Positions 1-11,520 are shown, numbered from the stretch's first letter. The stretch: DNA of 64,000 bases from Acanthacorydalis orientalis (GCA_034766995.1 CM068313.1:4772961-4836960), one strand, 5' to 3'. Numbers and translations: made by a program. Notes: generated by a model not told the origin, from the sequence alone.

Positions 1-812
1 ACAGATACTCAGAGATGATCCAAAAAGGCGAAGACAACTACGAAATAGGATCAAAATATAAAAATGTATAATTATAATTTTAAATAGAGAGGATTTACAT
101 TCTCTGCTTCCCAGTCTTGCTTTCTATAAATTGATCAATGGCTTTATTAAAATCCATCCTCTTTGTATATTGATCTTTCATGAAAAGAAAAGCCAGATTT
201 GTCGATATTGTGCAAATAATAGTATAGTGAAAAACGTTTTTTTATCAATTTCAATCTAAGATTTTTTTTATATGAAGTATTAGACTTAAAGACACTCAAA
301 AAGACTCCTTAATATAATTTCAAGCTTGCCAGAAACCTACAAAAATCCAAAAATACCTTAGAAAATATGAATTTTTGAAGCCATTTATTAAAGTCAACCT
401 ATTGTTCTTAAAAATAAAGATAACTTCACGGTTTTTTTGAATTTTTTGTAAAATGTATGTAGTTTCATATGAGAAAAAGAGAAAGAATATTTTCAATGGA
501 AAAAGTAAATGAAAACAGTTGTCATTTACATGGATTAAAATTGTATTGAAAATAAAAAGTCCATATATCAGCAGAACTAAGGTACTAAGATGGTTAAATG
601 GTGATTACTTCGAAATGCATCCGAATTAATTAAATTTCACTTTAACATTTTTATCAGAGAATTCATAGAAAATTTGAGGAATATAGTTCTGTTTATGTTT
701 TCGGTTTTGTTACTAAAAACGATGTGTCGGGTCGAAGGTCACTTTTTGTTTTTTAGTTTCACGAATTTTTCGTTCAGTTTGAAAACTTGTACTCGCATTT
801 AAATTCTTTAGA
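1..812. other. AT-rich DNA, no feature seen
   Basis: No long ORF, no transposon end and no RNA gene pattern was recognised on either strand. Confidence 0.5.
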
Positions 813-1330
813 TGGAATCCTGTACTTCCGGTTATTACCTGGTGGGGACCGTTCCTCTGTACCTTCTTAGCACGCCACTGACACGAACACGCGTCCGACC
901 GTATATTTTGAAGAACGAGAGATCCGTATGTGTGTCGGTTTCGACGCACGCACGCACGCTCGCACACGCACACACGTTCGCGCGTTATATAAAGAAATCG
1001 TGACACGCCTGAAACACCGTGTTGTTGCTGGCGGATGTCTGACAGCGACGTCGTTCCAGCAGAGAGAGTATCGCGCGAACCTCTTTTTGCTCTGTGTAAT
1101 AGATACGCGTAAAAACAGTGGATCCATAATTCTGTATTATGGTCGGTTTACAAGGGGTTGCTGAAGACGGCGTGTCGCACGCGCTCGCTTTCACACACCG
1201 ATGTAACTACTAGGATATACACGTAAATGTTTCGGTGAGCGTGTATATGTGTCTGTGTTTTTCACGAGAGAACGGTTTCGGATTGTAAATGGCGTTTCAG
1301 CCGCTCCTAAAGTACAACCATTTAACTATG
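813..1330 (+). promoter_or_regulatory. CpG-rich island with TATA motif, candidate promoter
   Basis: A GC- and CpG-rich block in strongly AT-rich DNA, with runs of CGCACG and CACACG. A TATATAAAG motif at 986-994 lies in CpG-rich flanks, which would place a start site near 1015-1025 on the plus strand. Overlapping small ORFs in all frames are low complexity and none looks like a known protein. This could be a promoter or 5' exon of an unidentified gene, or unique non-coding DNA. Confidence 0.35.
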
Positions 1331-1414
1331 AACGTCAGAAATGTATTTTTAGATTTGATCCTAATAACGGCGTGGAAAAATGTACATTTCTGCCGGATTT
1401 CATTACGTCGGTAA
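1289..1414 (+). CDS. Short ORF downstream of the TATA motif, unproven
   Basis: An ORF of 41 codons starts with a good context (GTAAATGG) about 270 bp after the candidate start site and ends in TAA. It begins MAFQPLLKYNHL and has one hydrophobic stretch (FLDLILITAW). No family is recognised. It may be a real small ORF or a chance frame; only its position after a CpG-rich TATA region makes it worth listing. Confidence 0.12.
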   Translation: MAFQPLLKYNHLTMNVRNVFLDLILITAWKNVHFCRISLRR

Positions 1415-1904
1415 TGTGAAGTTATTATTTGAACTGTGTTGAGGTTTACGGAGAACAACAATGTTGTTATATCAGTAAATAACGTTTATTAAATATTCGC
1501 CGCGGTAAGCTTCGGATTTCCAGTTCTCCGTAATAACATACAAACATTTATACACACGAAGACATACACAACACATACGTGAACATGTACGATATACACA
1601 TTTATATTTTTTTATCCTATCAAAATATCATTTTGGAAAATAAAACCAACTACTTTACATATAAATAAGACTTTCTAGCTATTTTTTTAAGTGAGATATA
1701 ACACTTGAACAAATTCGAAAATGACAGTAAGAAATACAAAAAGAAAAAGAGAAATATAAGTTTTATTTACAGCAAAGAAACAACTATGAATTTAATATCT
1801 ACTTTTCATATACAAGTCAAAAAGTAAAAAGACATTTAAGAAATAAAAAAACTTATTCTATGTACAATATTTTGATTCAAGTGATTTTTCTAGAAAGTAC
1901 CACT

Positions 1905-2898
1905 TCTATGCATTTAAACAAACGCTTAATGAGCTGAAAAAAGAAACTTTTGGTCTCTTGTATAATCAGATAATGCATAAATATAACTCTGATAAAAGTC
2001 TTGTATTTAGAATAAGACTTTTCTAATTTTTAAATGCCCTTTACTTTATGACTTACCCTCGTATATCTAGAATTCAATTTTTAAAAAGTGTGAAAGTCCT
2101 TTATGTATTTTTCAGTAAAGATTTATTAGGTGTAAAAATTAATCATAAGCCTTTAAATTGAATCAATCATAACTCTGTTTTAAATTAAACTATTTTCTTG
2201 CCATTTTACGATTTTGAAATATCAATCTTAACATTTAAAAACATTCTTTATCTTAGTCAAGTCAATTGGCATAAACCCACAAAATAGTAGTGAACAAAAT
2301 GGGGTTCTAAAAGCAGCATATTATGCTTTGCATATTTTTTGCATTCGAATTGAAAAAAATGCTGTCGAAACCACGAAAATGATTTGTTCGGTTTTCGGGA
2401 AGGTGTTGTGATGCATAAGATATGTAATAAATGATAAAAGAGTGGAATAAGTTCGAAAATCTATTACGGCTTTATCAATTCAAAACCGCCATTTTTTTTC
2501 GACAAGGAATTGGCCAATTACCGCACAGATGGAATAAAGTTATACAAAATAATGAGGGATATTTTGAAATGTATTCCATTTTTCAGTAAACATTCATTGT
2601 GTATAAAAAATGCACTGAAATAATTTGTACACCTAATATATACAAGTTTTTTTAAACTATTTTTTTCTATAAAATCTCATTTAACTTCTATGCACTTAAA
2701 CCAAGGCTCTATGAGTTGAAAAAAGAAACTTTTGGTCTCTTGTACAATCAAATAATGTAGAAAAACAACTCTTATATAAATCCTGTATGTAGAATAAATT
2801 TTTCTAATTCTTACATACCCTTTACTTTATGATTTATCCTCGTAATATCAATAATTAAATTATGAAAAATTGTTAATGTACTTTTCAGTAAAGATTTA
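1905..2898 (+). repeat. Direct repeat pair (about 210 bp each), one copy split by a mariner MITE
   Basis: The block at about 1905-2123 recurs at about 2686-2898. Shared landmarks are TTCTATGCA, AAACTTTTGGTCTCTTGT, CCCTTTACTTTATGA and TTTTCAGTAAAGATTTA. The first copy is interrupted at its final TA by the mariner-derived element at 2126-2636. The second copy runs through the same TA and so resembles an empty site. The original duplication therefore had a period of roughly 270 bp. Confidence 0.7.
2126..2636 (+). mobile_element. Miniature mariner (family A, Mos1-like lineage), 511 bp
   Basis: Terminal inverted repeats TTAGGTGTAAAAATTAATCA and, reverse-complemented from the right end, TTAGGTGTACAAATTATTTC, flanked by TA on both sides. 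Inside are a relic of the transposase N-terminus and, after an internal deletion, the C-terminal relic around GATGGAATAAAGTTATACAA. The DDE core is missing. The element at 57352 has almost the same length and layout, so the deletion form itself was probably copied. Confidence 0.82.
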
Positions 2899-3373
2899 TA
2901 ATTAATTAGAAATGTAAAAATTTCTAACACTTTCACGTTCAATAATTTATCGAGATGTTGGTAATAATTAATTTTTAGATTTAATTTTTACAAAAAAGTG
3001 GTTAAGAAATAAAACAGCTAATTCTCAAAATGCTTATTCCATGATTAAAGATGGAAATTTCAAAATAGAGATCTAATTATAAATTAAATGTCTTAAAAAT
3101 AAAATATTTGGATTTATAAGAAGTTCGGCTGATTTACATTTAAATACTTCGAATTTTAGAATGATTTATATTTAAATTATTAGGCCTGGAATCAATCAGT
3201 GAATATAAAAAAATATACTAAGAATAAAAAAAATATTAAGAATATACCAATAGTTGTAAAGAAATTAATTAAATATCTTTTCAAAAAAATAAATTAATCA
3301 ATAAGAAACCACGAATATTTTTCGTATTCAAATTTTAAATACTTTTGTATCTTCTAAAGTTTTCTATGCTTTT

Positions 3374-3625
3374 ATGTTTAATGTTAACCCATACATCATG
3401 GTATCTAAAAAAGTTACGTGCAATCCAATGAGACTAACTTGTAATGTCAATAGGGAATATGAAGAAAGAAACATCAATAAAAGAACAGAGAGTTGGTTTC
3501 AAAAGTTTCCCTGCAATGATTGGTTTTTGGAAAATAAACCATGTACGAGACACGAAGTTTTAGTTGTTGAAACGTTTTTAAAAACTTATTGAAGGAGGAT
3601 TAATAGTCAATGTAGATGAAAACTG
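3374..3625 (+). pseudogene. Mariner transposase N-terminal (HTH linker) fragment
   Basis: An open stretch encodes NKRTESWFQKFPCNDWF followed by ENKPCTRHE, matching the mariner pattern in which a TxxxWFQKF motif is followed by a [D/E]xxRxGRP linker. The rest of the transposase and both ends are not visible. A decayed fragment, low in similarity but with the diagnostic WFQKF in place. Confidence 0.5.
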
Positions 3626-3779
3626 ACAAAGAAACGTGACGATTATTAACCTCGTTCAACACGCTTTTTAGTACGTTATAATTAATTGAAAATTTGTGTA
3701 TTTATTTGGGTTTTTAGTGAAGTACTGAGAACTCGTCTAATCTATTCATTAATTTATAAAAGTATCATTTAAAGCAACG

Positions 3780-4138
3780 ATATCATTCAAACTTTGTCGA
3801 CTTACGGAACTCTTAAGGTTATATTTTTTTTCCGGAACCCCTAACATCCCCAGAAAACTCAAGATGCGTACCCCACAAGTTTTGAAAATTAGCCATCTTA
3901 CATGACTGAAAATTTTATTAACTACATCTGATTGAGCGGGGTCGTAATGCGTACTCATAAATACAGTTTTACTATATAATAATAGAGATTTATAGAAATA
4001 AATAAATTATTATCAATTAACTATTTTAAATTTTTAGTTTTTCTTCCAAAACCTTCGAATTTTGACATCGACTCGCGGAACTCCAATAGGTTGCACGGAA
4101 CCACAGGGTTCCGCGAAACAAAGTTTGAAGAACACTGA
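3780..4138. mobile_element. hAT-like element fragment, right terminus
   Basis: The end reads GGTTCCGCGAAACAAAGTTT then GAAGAACACTG. Reverse-complemented it starts CAGTGTTCTTCAAACTTTG, the CAGTG-plus-CAAACTTT pattern of hAT-type termini with GGAACC and CCGCG subterminal repeats. Related GGAACCCCTA and GCGGAACTCC motifs occur inward. The left terminus was not found, so no 8-bp target duplication can be shown. Confidence 0.5.
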
Positions 4139-4139
4139 T

Positions 4140-5290
4140 TTAAAGCAATTTCTGTACAGAACTATTGAAGAAATGCACACAATAAAATCAAACGTGTACT
4201 AAAAAAGCAATTGAGGTTGAAAATACAAAGCGAAAAGTGTTTGATGAACAATACGTTATTCTTTTAGAATGATCAGAGTAGATGGTAATAAACCTCTTAA
4301 AGAATCTATAGAAATATCTTCAAAAGAGATAAGCTGTAATGCAGTTACAAATTATAATCGATTAATTCGATGTTTAACAGTTTCACTTGTATGTTAAGAT
4401 TTCAAAAGATCACTCTTTTTCTTATAAAACTAAGAGCTTTCATTAGAATTAAATATATTTACTTCCTATACTCTTAAATTAAATTATTATATATTTTTTC
4501 TAAAATTGAATACTCTGATATTTTTTGTTAACATAATCTTCCACTTCTTACCACTGTGTCTTCCTTTAAATATCTCATGATTATCTACTTAATAATGAAT
4601 TTCTATCTTTATAAATGTTCTAAAATGATTTGTACAAAATTAATATCACATATCATTAATGTGATAAACTTTGAACAAGACAGGAAATGCAGGAGAAAAT
4701 TGTACCAGAATATTACAAAGAATCGGTTAAGAGTATGACACAACATCGACTATTTGTTGTTTTCAAAGTTAATGTTATTGGAAAAAATATTAAAATGTAA
4801 TAATATCCGATTTATTAGTACAAAACTATGTTTATGAGATTTTGTACTGCGCACTGTATACATTTTGTAATGGGTAGATAAATAAAATAAATTAAAAGAA
4901 AATAACTTACAATCAGAGACGTTTGAATGAGAAAAGTTTGTAAAACACAGTACTAGTATATAAAATTAAGATTATTCCAGTTTCTCTATTCTCTACATAA
5001 GAATACACAAGCCCATTATCCTACATGTCAGCCAGTTTTCCCTATCGTCTATCAATATTTGAAACAGCATTAACTTGAACGTACGTGGAGCGTTGTTAAT
5101 TTGTATAATGTTTTTCGTTTCGGTCTCTCCCTAGTACGTAGAAGTAAGTATTATTACCATTTTCCATTTATCTAAGGGCCCTTTCTCTATAAATAATTGA
5201 AACTGCATTAATAAGAAAACAACAGTGCTTGATTTATTTATGTGAAGTTTCTTATCTTCATGTATTTTTCGAAATTAGTAAAAAGAAAAC
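4140..5290. other. AT-rich DNA, no feature seen
   Basis: Only short unconvincing ORFs. A frame at 4556-4738 is low complexity and unrecognised. No element ends seen. Confidence 0.45.
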
Positions 5291-5298
5291 TTGAGAAT

Positions 5299-5299
5299 G

Positions 5300-5330
<31 letters not shown>
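5299..5330. repeat. (TA)n-(CA)n microsatellite
   Basis: Uninterrupted TA dinucleotides pass into a short CA run. Confidence 0.95.
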
Positions 5331-5334
<4 letters not shown>

Positions 5335-5445
5335 TAGTATACAATCCGTCAAAATTGACGAGAAAACAGAAAGAAAAAACTGTTTATTGGTTTTTATTAC
5401 ATAATATATTTAAACATAAAAAAATACCTAAGAACGAAACTTAAT
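5331..5445 (+). repeat. Dispersed repeat R1, copy 1
   Basis: About 110 bp beginning ACTAGTATACAATCCGTCAA and ending near CCTAAGAACGAAACTTA. The reverse complement of 55620-55729 matches it over nearly its whole length, including AAAAAACTGTTTATTGGTTT and AAAAAATACCTAAGAACG. Preservation at 50 kb distance suggests a recent mobile or gene-conversion copy. Identity unknown. Confidence 0.75.
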
Positions 5446-6039
5446 GAATTAAACTTGGAACCTTTGAGCTGATAAAGTAAAAAAATTTGTTGTTTTATAG
5501 ATATTTTTATCGTTTTTCAAACTGCATCCATCATAGCTATTTTCATGCATACGACTGTATGTATATATGTATATATACATAAAGCCACATATACAATTAA
5601 TAAAATTATGCAAATAATTAGATTGTATAATGCTTAGATGTAACATAATGCTGTCATCCAATATCCGCACAGAATCGTCTCAGAAATTGCAATTGACCTG
5701 TAACGTCTCACTGACTTCAATAAAAAGCCACTACATGTTCAACGACGTGTCACTTTTTCTTTCTATTCAACTAAATCTTTCTCATTTTGCTGCCATATCA
5801 TTGAGTTCGTTGATGCTGCGTCGCTGCTGTGCTCGCACTTGACGAGATTATGAACGACTTCTAGCACGGCTTGTAATCATCCCATTGAACTTAATCTGAT
5901 CCTTAACCATATTCTGTGATTATTTTTTGTTGTTGTTGTTATATGAGTTACTTGTAAAAAGATATCAAGTATTTTTGTTTAAGTGTTATTAAAATTAGTC
6001 CTTTATAAAATATATAGGGTTAATTTTTTCTGGTTAAAT

Positions 6040-7640
6040 TTTTAAATGAATTTTTTGTCGTTTCAAAAATTACAAACATACTTTTTGATTACAAATGTTC
6101 AATAAATGATTATTGATCATTTTTGATTTTTGCTTGTGCGAATTACAACGGTGATTCCATCATCTTTGAAGCAAAGGTATTGATTTTTATGTACTTTAGT
6201 GCTTTGAAGATAATAAAATTGCCAAACGATGTCCACAAGCAATAATCAATAATTATCAATTATCATTTATTGAACATTATTAATCAGAAAATGCTTTTGT
6301 TGTTTACGGAGCGAAAAATTAATCTTTTGTAAAAGTAAATTTAGTCACGAGGTCAGAAATGTATTGTTATTTGATTTGATATAAAATCAAATTATACCAA
6401 TAATTGTATTTTAATAGTTGTTTATGATAGAAAGAAATGTTTACAGTTTTTATTCATTATACAAAAACGTGTTGAACGTTTATAAAAAAAACTATCAAAT
6501 TCTAATTTCTAAAAAGGAAAAATAAAGATCATTCAAATATCAGAGATTTATTTTACAAATTAATTTTTCTCTCAAACTACAAATCGCAAACATTCTTTTG
6601 ATCAGAAATATTCAATAAGAATTATTTATCATTTTTGATTGTTAATTATGTGAATTTGTACGTCGATTATCTCATATTCAGAGCACTAGGTGTACGGAAA
6701 AATATGAATTTTGGTTTGAGGTAGAAAAAGTCAAAAAAAGATTTGAAAAATCAAGATAAAAAGATTTCTTTGCATCTTTTACTCTGAGAATGATGATAAT
6801 GCTAACGAAATGCGTATAAGCAACAAAAAAATGATAATCATTTATTGTACATTTTTGATCAGAAAATCGTTTTGTGGTTGTATAAGTTGAAAAAATTCAT
6901 TTGTAAAAATAAACAGGTTTAGTATTGCATTGTGAATTTTTTTACTTTATATAAAATCAAAATACAATACTAATTGTATTTAAATAGATGTTTATGATAA
7001 AATTCGTTATAGGAAAAGACGTTGAATATTAACAAAAAGTTACTTATTCTCTTAAAATACGAACTTTCTTCTGATAAAAAATGTTTAATAATTATTGTTC
7101 ATTTCTCATTATAACATTTGTCAATTTCGATGGAGACTACAGTAGGTACGGAAAGATATGAATTTTGATTTGCGGGTTCAAAATAATCCAAAGAAAAATT
7201 TCAAAAATCAAGACAAAAACAAAAAAAGAATTTTCTTTATCTATCACTCTAATAATAATGGAATTGTTATTGAAATGCGCATAAGCAACAAAAAATGATC
7301 ATTTATTGTACATTTTTGACCAGAAAACTTTTTTGTGATTTGTGAGATAATAAAACTCATCTCTAAAAATGAATTTATTAGCCGTAGTCTCAAATATATT
7401 TCCCGTAGATTTCTTTTCATCAAACTTTTCAATGGTTTTTATTTTCATAGACAATTGTCTTAAATAAGCAATACCTAATTACTGAAATTTTTGATAAAGA
7501 AAATTTAAAGTTTTAACAATATTCATTTACTTGTGAAAGTGAATTTAGCTACAAAACGAAAAAGTGTTTTGATAAAATAACTTATATTTTTTGTTCAAAA
7601 TTTACACTTATAAAAGTATATAATCTTTCGCGTAAACAAC
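6040..7640. repeat. Tandem cluster of three foldback (long inverted-repeat) elements
   Basis: Three units of about 500 bp each, centred near 6190, 6730 and 7200, are imperfect palindromes. The left arm runs ...AATGTTCAATAA..TGATCATTTTTGATT..; the right arm runs ..AATCA..ATTTATTG(A)ACATTTTTGATCAGAAAA... Between units a spacer with a TATAAAATCAAA motif and a TAATTGTATTT(T/A)AATAG motif also recurs (about 6375-6440 and 6950-7010). No coding capacity. The arms match the other foldback copies listed here. Confidence 0.7.
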
Positions 7641-8216
7641 ACAGTTCTTGGTAATTGTTAAAGAAAATGTCTATAACAATTTTATAATCATAATTAAAAA
7701 TAATTGTCAGTATCATTGTCAACTACTGACTTATAAATCCTCTTAACGCTAATCGGAATTAAATGAACTGATAAGCACACACAAGTGTATTTTAAGACAT
7801 CTTATCGTCTATGCTTTATCGTATTATCTCAGAATTATCATTAACAGATTGTGTTTTAAATTTTACATAATCGCTTAATTTTAAACACAAAGTATGTTTG
7901 TGATGTAATTTAAGTTATCATATTTTATCTTTCTTGAGAGTTAATTCATTTGTCATATATTTTGTTCTATTGTATTGCGTGTACAAATTAAGTCAATGCC
8001 TTTTTTATAGAAAATTAATGTTTATGGACAAATGGAATATATTTCAATTCTCAAAATATCCTACACTCTTCTATAACTTTGTTCCATCTGTCGGGTAAAT
8101 GACCAATCCCTTGCCGAGAAAAAATGTCCGCTTTGGTCGATGAAGTCGTCATACATTTTCGAACCTCTTCCATTGTTTTCGCATATTATGCGTCACAACA
8201 ATTGTAGACTTGATGT

Positions 8217-9174
8217 GGCGGCGCTTGTAGTAGGTCGTTATTTATGAACGCAAGTTTTAAAAATTCTTGTTACCCATTTTACCCAAATAATTTGAAGTTT
8301 ATTGCAGGAATTTAAGGGATAGTTGCCCTAATTAAGAGGAATCCGGAAAATGTGTAGTCTACCTTACCGATTTCGTACTTTCCGGATTTTTGTAATTAAA
8401 ATTTCGATTCAATTCTACTTGCTAATATAGGTAAACCAATAAAGTTAAAATGACCTAAAATTGCATAAAAAAATTTAAAGAAACATAATTCAAATTAACT
8501 TAAATTTGTTTCAGTTTTCTCAAAATTATATTGGTGGACAACACGTGTTTTCTATTGAGACATTTTTGTACTAAACAAAAACGATAAATAGATTTAAGTT
8601 ACTTTGTTTAAATTTTCAATGCATACGTAAAGAATGAACGCGATAAGTGCGAACAGAGGAGTGAGACAGAGGCCCGAGAACAACCTATTAGTAGTGTCGC
8701 CTGATGACATTTACATTCCCTAGTCACAGTTAGTTATTGGGGTTTTAGGACCCCTCGACAGTTAAAGTAATTAGCACCCGAAGACAGATTATAACTTTTT
8801 TTTTAAAAAAAACACCCTGGTGTGCACTTGAGTTTGAATCACTACTAATTCGAAACACTAACGTATGAATGCCAAACGCTTAAAAGTATTCCATTAAACC
8901 ATCTTTCTCTCAGTGCGAGTTAAAAAACACATATGAAGGAACTGGACTGGTCAAATACCTAATCTTGATGGGACAATACGTATAAATATAATACGAAGAG
9001 TTGAAACTCTTGAGGACAGTAAAACATTTAAATATGAAACCCCGAAGGTTTTACATGTATGACGACACAACATGTTGAAATATCAAGATTGACACATTAA
9101 ATCATGCTAAAAAGTACAGTCTCCTTTTCCCTAGCCAGAGAAATGTATTGATAGTATAAGTGAATAGTATAGGG
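8217..9174 (+). mobile_element. TIR element X, copy 1 (nested in mariner, itself interrupted)
   Basis: Starts GGCGGCGCTTGTAGTAGGTC; its partner terminus at 8682-8701 is AACCTATTAGTAGTGTCGCC. It shares GAACAGAGGAGTGAGA and a tail (CATTTACATTCC, then CCAGAGAAATGTATTG) with copy 2 near 32.7-32.9 kb. The tail is cut after TTCCCTAG by a 403-bp insertion and resumes at 9135. No ORF. Superfamily unknown; the exact outer right border is uncertain by several bases. Confidence 0.6.
8724..9126. mobile_element. 403-bp insertion with 8-bp target duplication
   Basis: TTCCCTAG occurs at 8716-8723 and again at 9127-9134, and the uninterrupted order is seen in the second copy of element X. The insert has no terminal inverted repeats I can see, no poly-A tail and no ORF. 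It contains short hairpins (GGGGTTTTAGGACCCC; AAGAGTTGAAACTCTT). An 8-bp duplication is typical of hAT elements but the ends do not look like hAT ends. Confidence 0.6.
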
Positions 9175-9319
9175 CTGGCCAAGATATATAGTATTTTTAA
9201 ATATTAAGACTGGCACTTTAAAATCTTAAAATAATTAGAAAATTTTTTAATTTAAAACAGAACTATGATTGATTCAATTTAAAGGCACAGAATTAATTTT
9301 TACACCTAATATTTTACTG

Positions 9320-10265
9320 ACTGAGAATAGTACTTTGCTTTATATATTTTATTTCAAAATAACTCAGAATTATATATGAATATATAATCAATTGATAAAA
9401 AAAATAGTTAAGTAAAAATAATAGGCATATTTTTAGAGAATTAACTAAATATGTTAGAAAATGAGTACTTTAGGAGTTAAGTACGATTAGTATTTGTAAC
9501 TTGTTTCGTACTTGTGTCCCTTGATTTGAATTTCTTGTTTCTTCTCCTTAAGGTTACTATATTTTTTATTTTTCACGTGTGGAAAAGAAAAGTAAAATGG
9601 GGACTGTATGGAGAAAAAACATGCAACTTAAATACAATTAGCTTTGAATATCATTTAAAATAAGTAATACTAAAAATCGATTCGAAATTGAGAAATTATA
9701 CTAGACAAAAATTACATATATTAATGTTGTTATTAAGTATTGAAAAAAGTATCAATTGGAAATGGACGACGGGTAAATAATTCCTCTGATGACACTAAAA
9801 ACCGTCGTTCGTGTTCCAATCCATTACATACATTTTCGCTGATTAAATATACATGTGTGACTTTTGTTTGTAAATGTATAAAATACGGTTTTAATTCATT
9901 TAAGTCATTTAATACGAGCTAACTGCCCTCGAACCAATAGTGGCGTCCGTTAAATGAAAAACGACACGTATTGATTAAAAGCTCTCATTGTTGGCAGCCG
10001 GTGCTGGCTATTTTTTTGTCTAGGGTGTATGAATAACATGTTATTTTCGTGTATCTTGTGTTTATCTTGTACAATATTTGATTATGTTCATTCGATAAAA
10101 TTGTTTAATTAAAATAAATATCTACGTGTCAGGCGTACATTATTTTTTCCATCGATTGAAATTGTCGTTCAATATTTTTACTCTGAACGGTTTTTTGTTA
10201 AAAAAATACTATTCAGATCTAAAAAAAGTCGATGAAACATGTTTCATATTGATTACAATTTTACA
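9320..10265. other. AT-rich DNA, no feature seen
   Basis: A 60-codon frame at 9740-9922 is unrecognised. No element ends, RNA genes or splice-supported ORFs were found. Confidence 0.4.
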
Positions 10266-10268
10266 TTA

Positions 10269-11315
10269 CTAGGATGGGATGGATAATTTTCCGGCCTGGC
10301 CGACCGATGAAGCAATTATCATGAAACGTCTGCGCTTTTGTGCAATGTCGTCCTTTATTAGTTCGCCTTTGAAGTTTCATAAAGTTATGTCAAGTAGTTT
10401 GCATTTGATAGTTTGTCAAAGTGAAGAAGTTTTGCGTTCTGTAAACAATGGAGAAAACAGAAGTACGTGCAATGAGAAAAGACTTCAATATTAAGAGTTT
10501 TATCCCAAACCGAAATAAAAGCTGAGCTAGATCCTATTTTAGGCGAATATATTCTATCGTTTTCAACTGTTACAACATGAGTTGTGGACTTTAAATATGG
10601 CCGTAAAAGCACTGAGAATGCACAACGTTCAGAAAGACTAAAAACGTTTATTTCTGAGGAAATGGTTCAAAAAGTACACGAAATTGTATCGAATGACCAT
10701 CAATTGAAGTTGATCGAGATAGCTGAAATTGTGGGAAAATAGAAAGAGAGAGCATATCACATATTATGTGAAATTTAGGGTATGAGAAAGATATTCGTGC
10801 GATGGGTGTTACGATTACTCACATCAGAGTAAACACGTAATCGTATGGACATCTCCAAGCAGTTTTTAGCATTGTTCCAAGTGCAATACAAAATAATTTT
10901 TAAATCAAATCATTACCATGGATGAGACTTGGAAAGGTATTCTTTTGGACGATTATTTTAAAAGTACAAAAAAATAAATGGAGAATACTAGGACAACTTA
11001 CTTGATCGGCTGACACCAGAAAAATTAAGAGAAACAGCCCGAATTAACGAAGAATAAAATTTTCTGTTATCAGGATAATGCACCTTGTCACAAGCCTGTC
11101 ATTGTGATAGCTAAAGTTCATCAATTAGGCTTAAAACAGCTGCTTCATGCAATTTACTCATTAAATTTGCTCTAGTCGAAGTTAAGTTTGTGTTTGAACT
11201 TGGATATCATTGGAATAAGTGTATTAATGTATAAAGAGACTGTCGAAAAACAGAATCATTTTTTATCCAATATTTTGTTGTTTTTCTAGACTGGAAACTT
11301 TTCATTCCACCCTAT
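10269..11315 (+). mobile_element. Decayed mariner (family B)
   Basis: Ends CTAGGATGGGATGGATAATT and (reverse-complemented) ATAGGGTGGAATGAAAAGTT, each next to TA. The transposase relic starts near 10448 (MEKTEVRAMRKDF). Later pieces read STENAQRSERLK, TMDETWKG (first catalytic Asp) near 10918 and CYQDNAPCHKP (second Asp) near 11068. The region of the third Asp is unrecognisable. Many stops and frameshifts, and shorter than a full mariner, so inactive. Confidence 0.75.
10448..11240 (+). pseudogene. Mariner family B transposase pseudogene
   Basis: Reading-frame fragments of a DDE transposase lie in the expected order inside the family B element. Stops occur soon after the start and throughout. 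The DETW and QDNAP motifs survive; the C-terminal DYxLF motif does not. No full-length product is possible. Confidence 0.7.
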
Positions 11316-11344
11316 TACATCTTTATATATACATACACACACAC

Positions 11345-11346
<2 letters not shown>

Positions 11347-11402
<56 letters not shown>
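11347..11402. repeat. (TA)n microsatellite between two family B 3' ends
   Basis: Perfect TA run directly downstream of the family B element, followed by a second copy of the same 3' end. Confidence 0.95.
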
Positions 11403-11409
<7 letters not shown>

Positions 11410-11424
11410 TACTCGTATAAGGAG

Positions 11425-11520
11425 TTAAAAGGAGACTATGTCGAAAAACAAAATTATTTTTCATCAAATATTTTGTTGTTTTGCTTCCTGAGCCGGAAAC
11501 TTGTCAACCCTCTCTTGTAG
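11425..11520 (+). mobile_element. Extra copy of the mariner family B 3' end
   Basis: GAGACTATGTCGAAAAACAA and CAAATATTTTGTTGTTTTGC repeat the sequence at 11235-11290 with changes, ending in a degraded terminus. It lies on the other side of the (TA)n array. Either a solo relic or a local duplication of the element's tail. Confidence 0.6.

Larger units (their letters stand above)
7975..9309 (-). mobile_element. Mariner derivative (family A) hosting two nested insertions
   Basis: Left end TTGCGTGTACAAATTAAGTC and right end (reverse-complemented) TTAGGTGTAAAAATTAATTC, each bordered by TA, as in the 2126 element. The 3' transposase relic, around CCATCTGTCGGGTAAATGACC, and the 5' leader (TTGATTCAATTTAAAGG) are both on the minus strand. 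The middle is replaced by the TIR element X, which is itself split by a 403-bp insertion. About 200 bp of the expected N-terminal region is missing. Confidence 0.75.

Noticed and set aside
8724..9126. Assignment of the 403-bp insert to hAT because of its 8-bp duplication
   Set aside because: The ends show no CAG-type inverted repeats, so the superfamily call was dropped.
10385..10612. Minus-strand ORF of 75 codons
   Set aside because: Antisense shadow of the mariner family B pseudogene.
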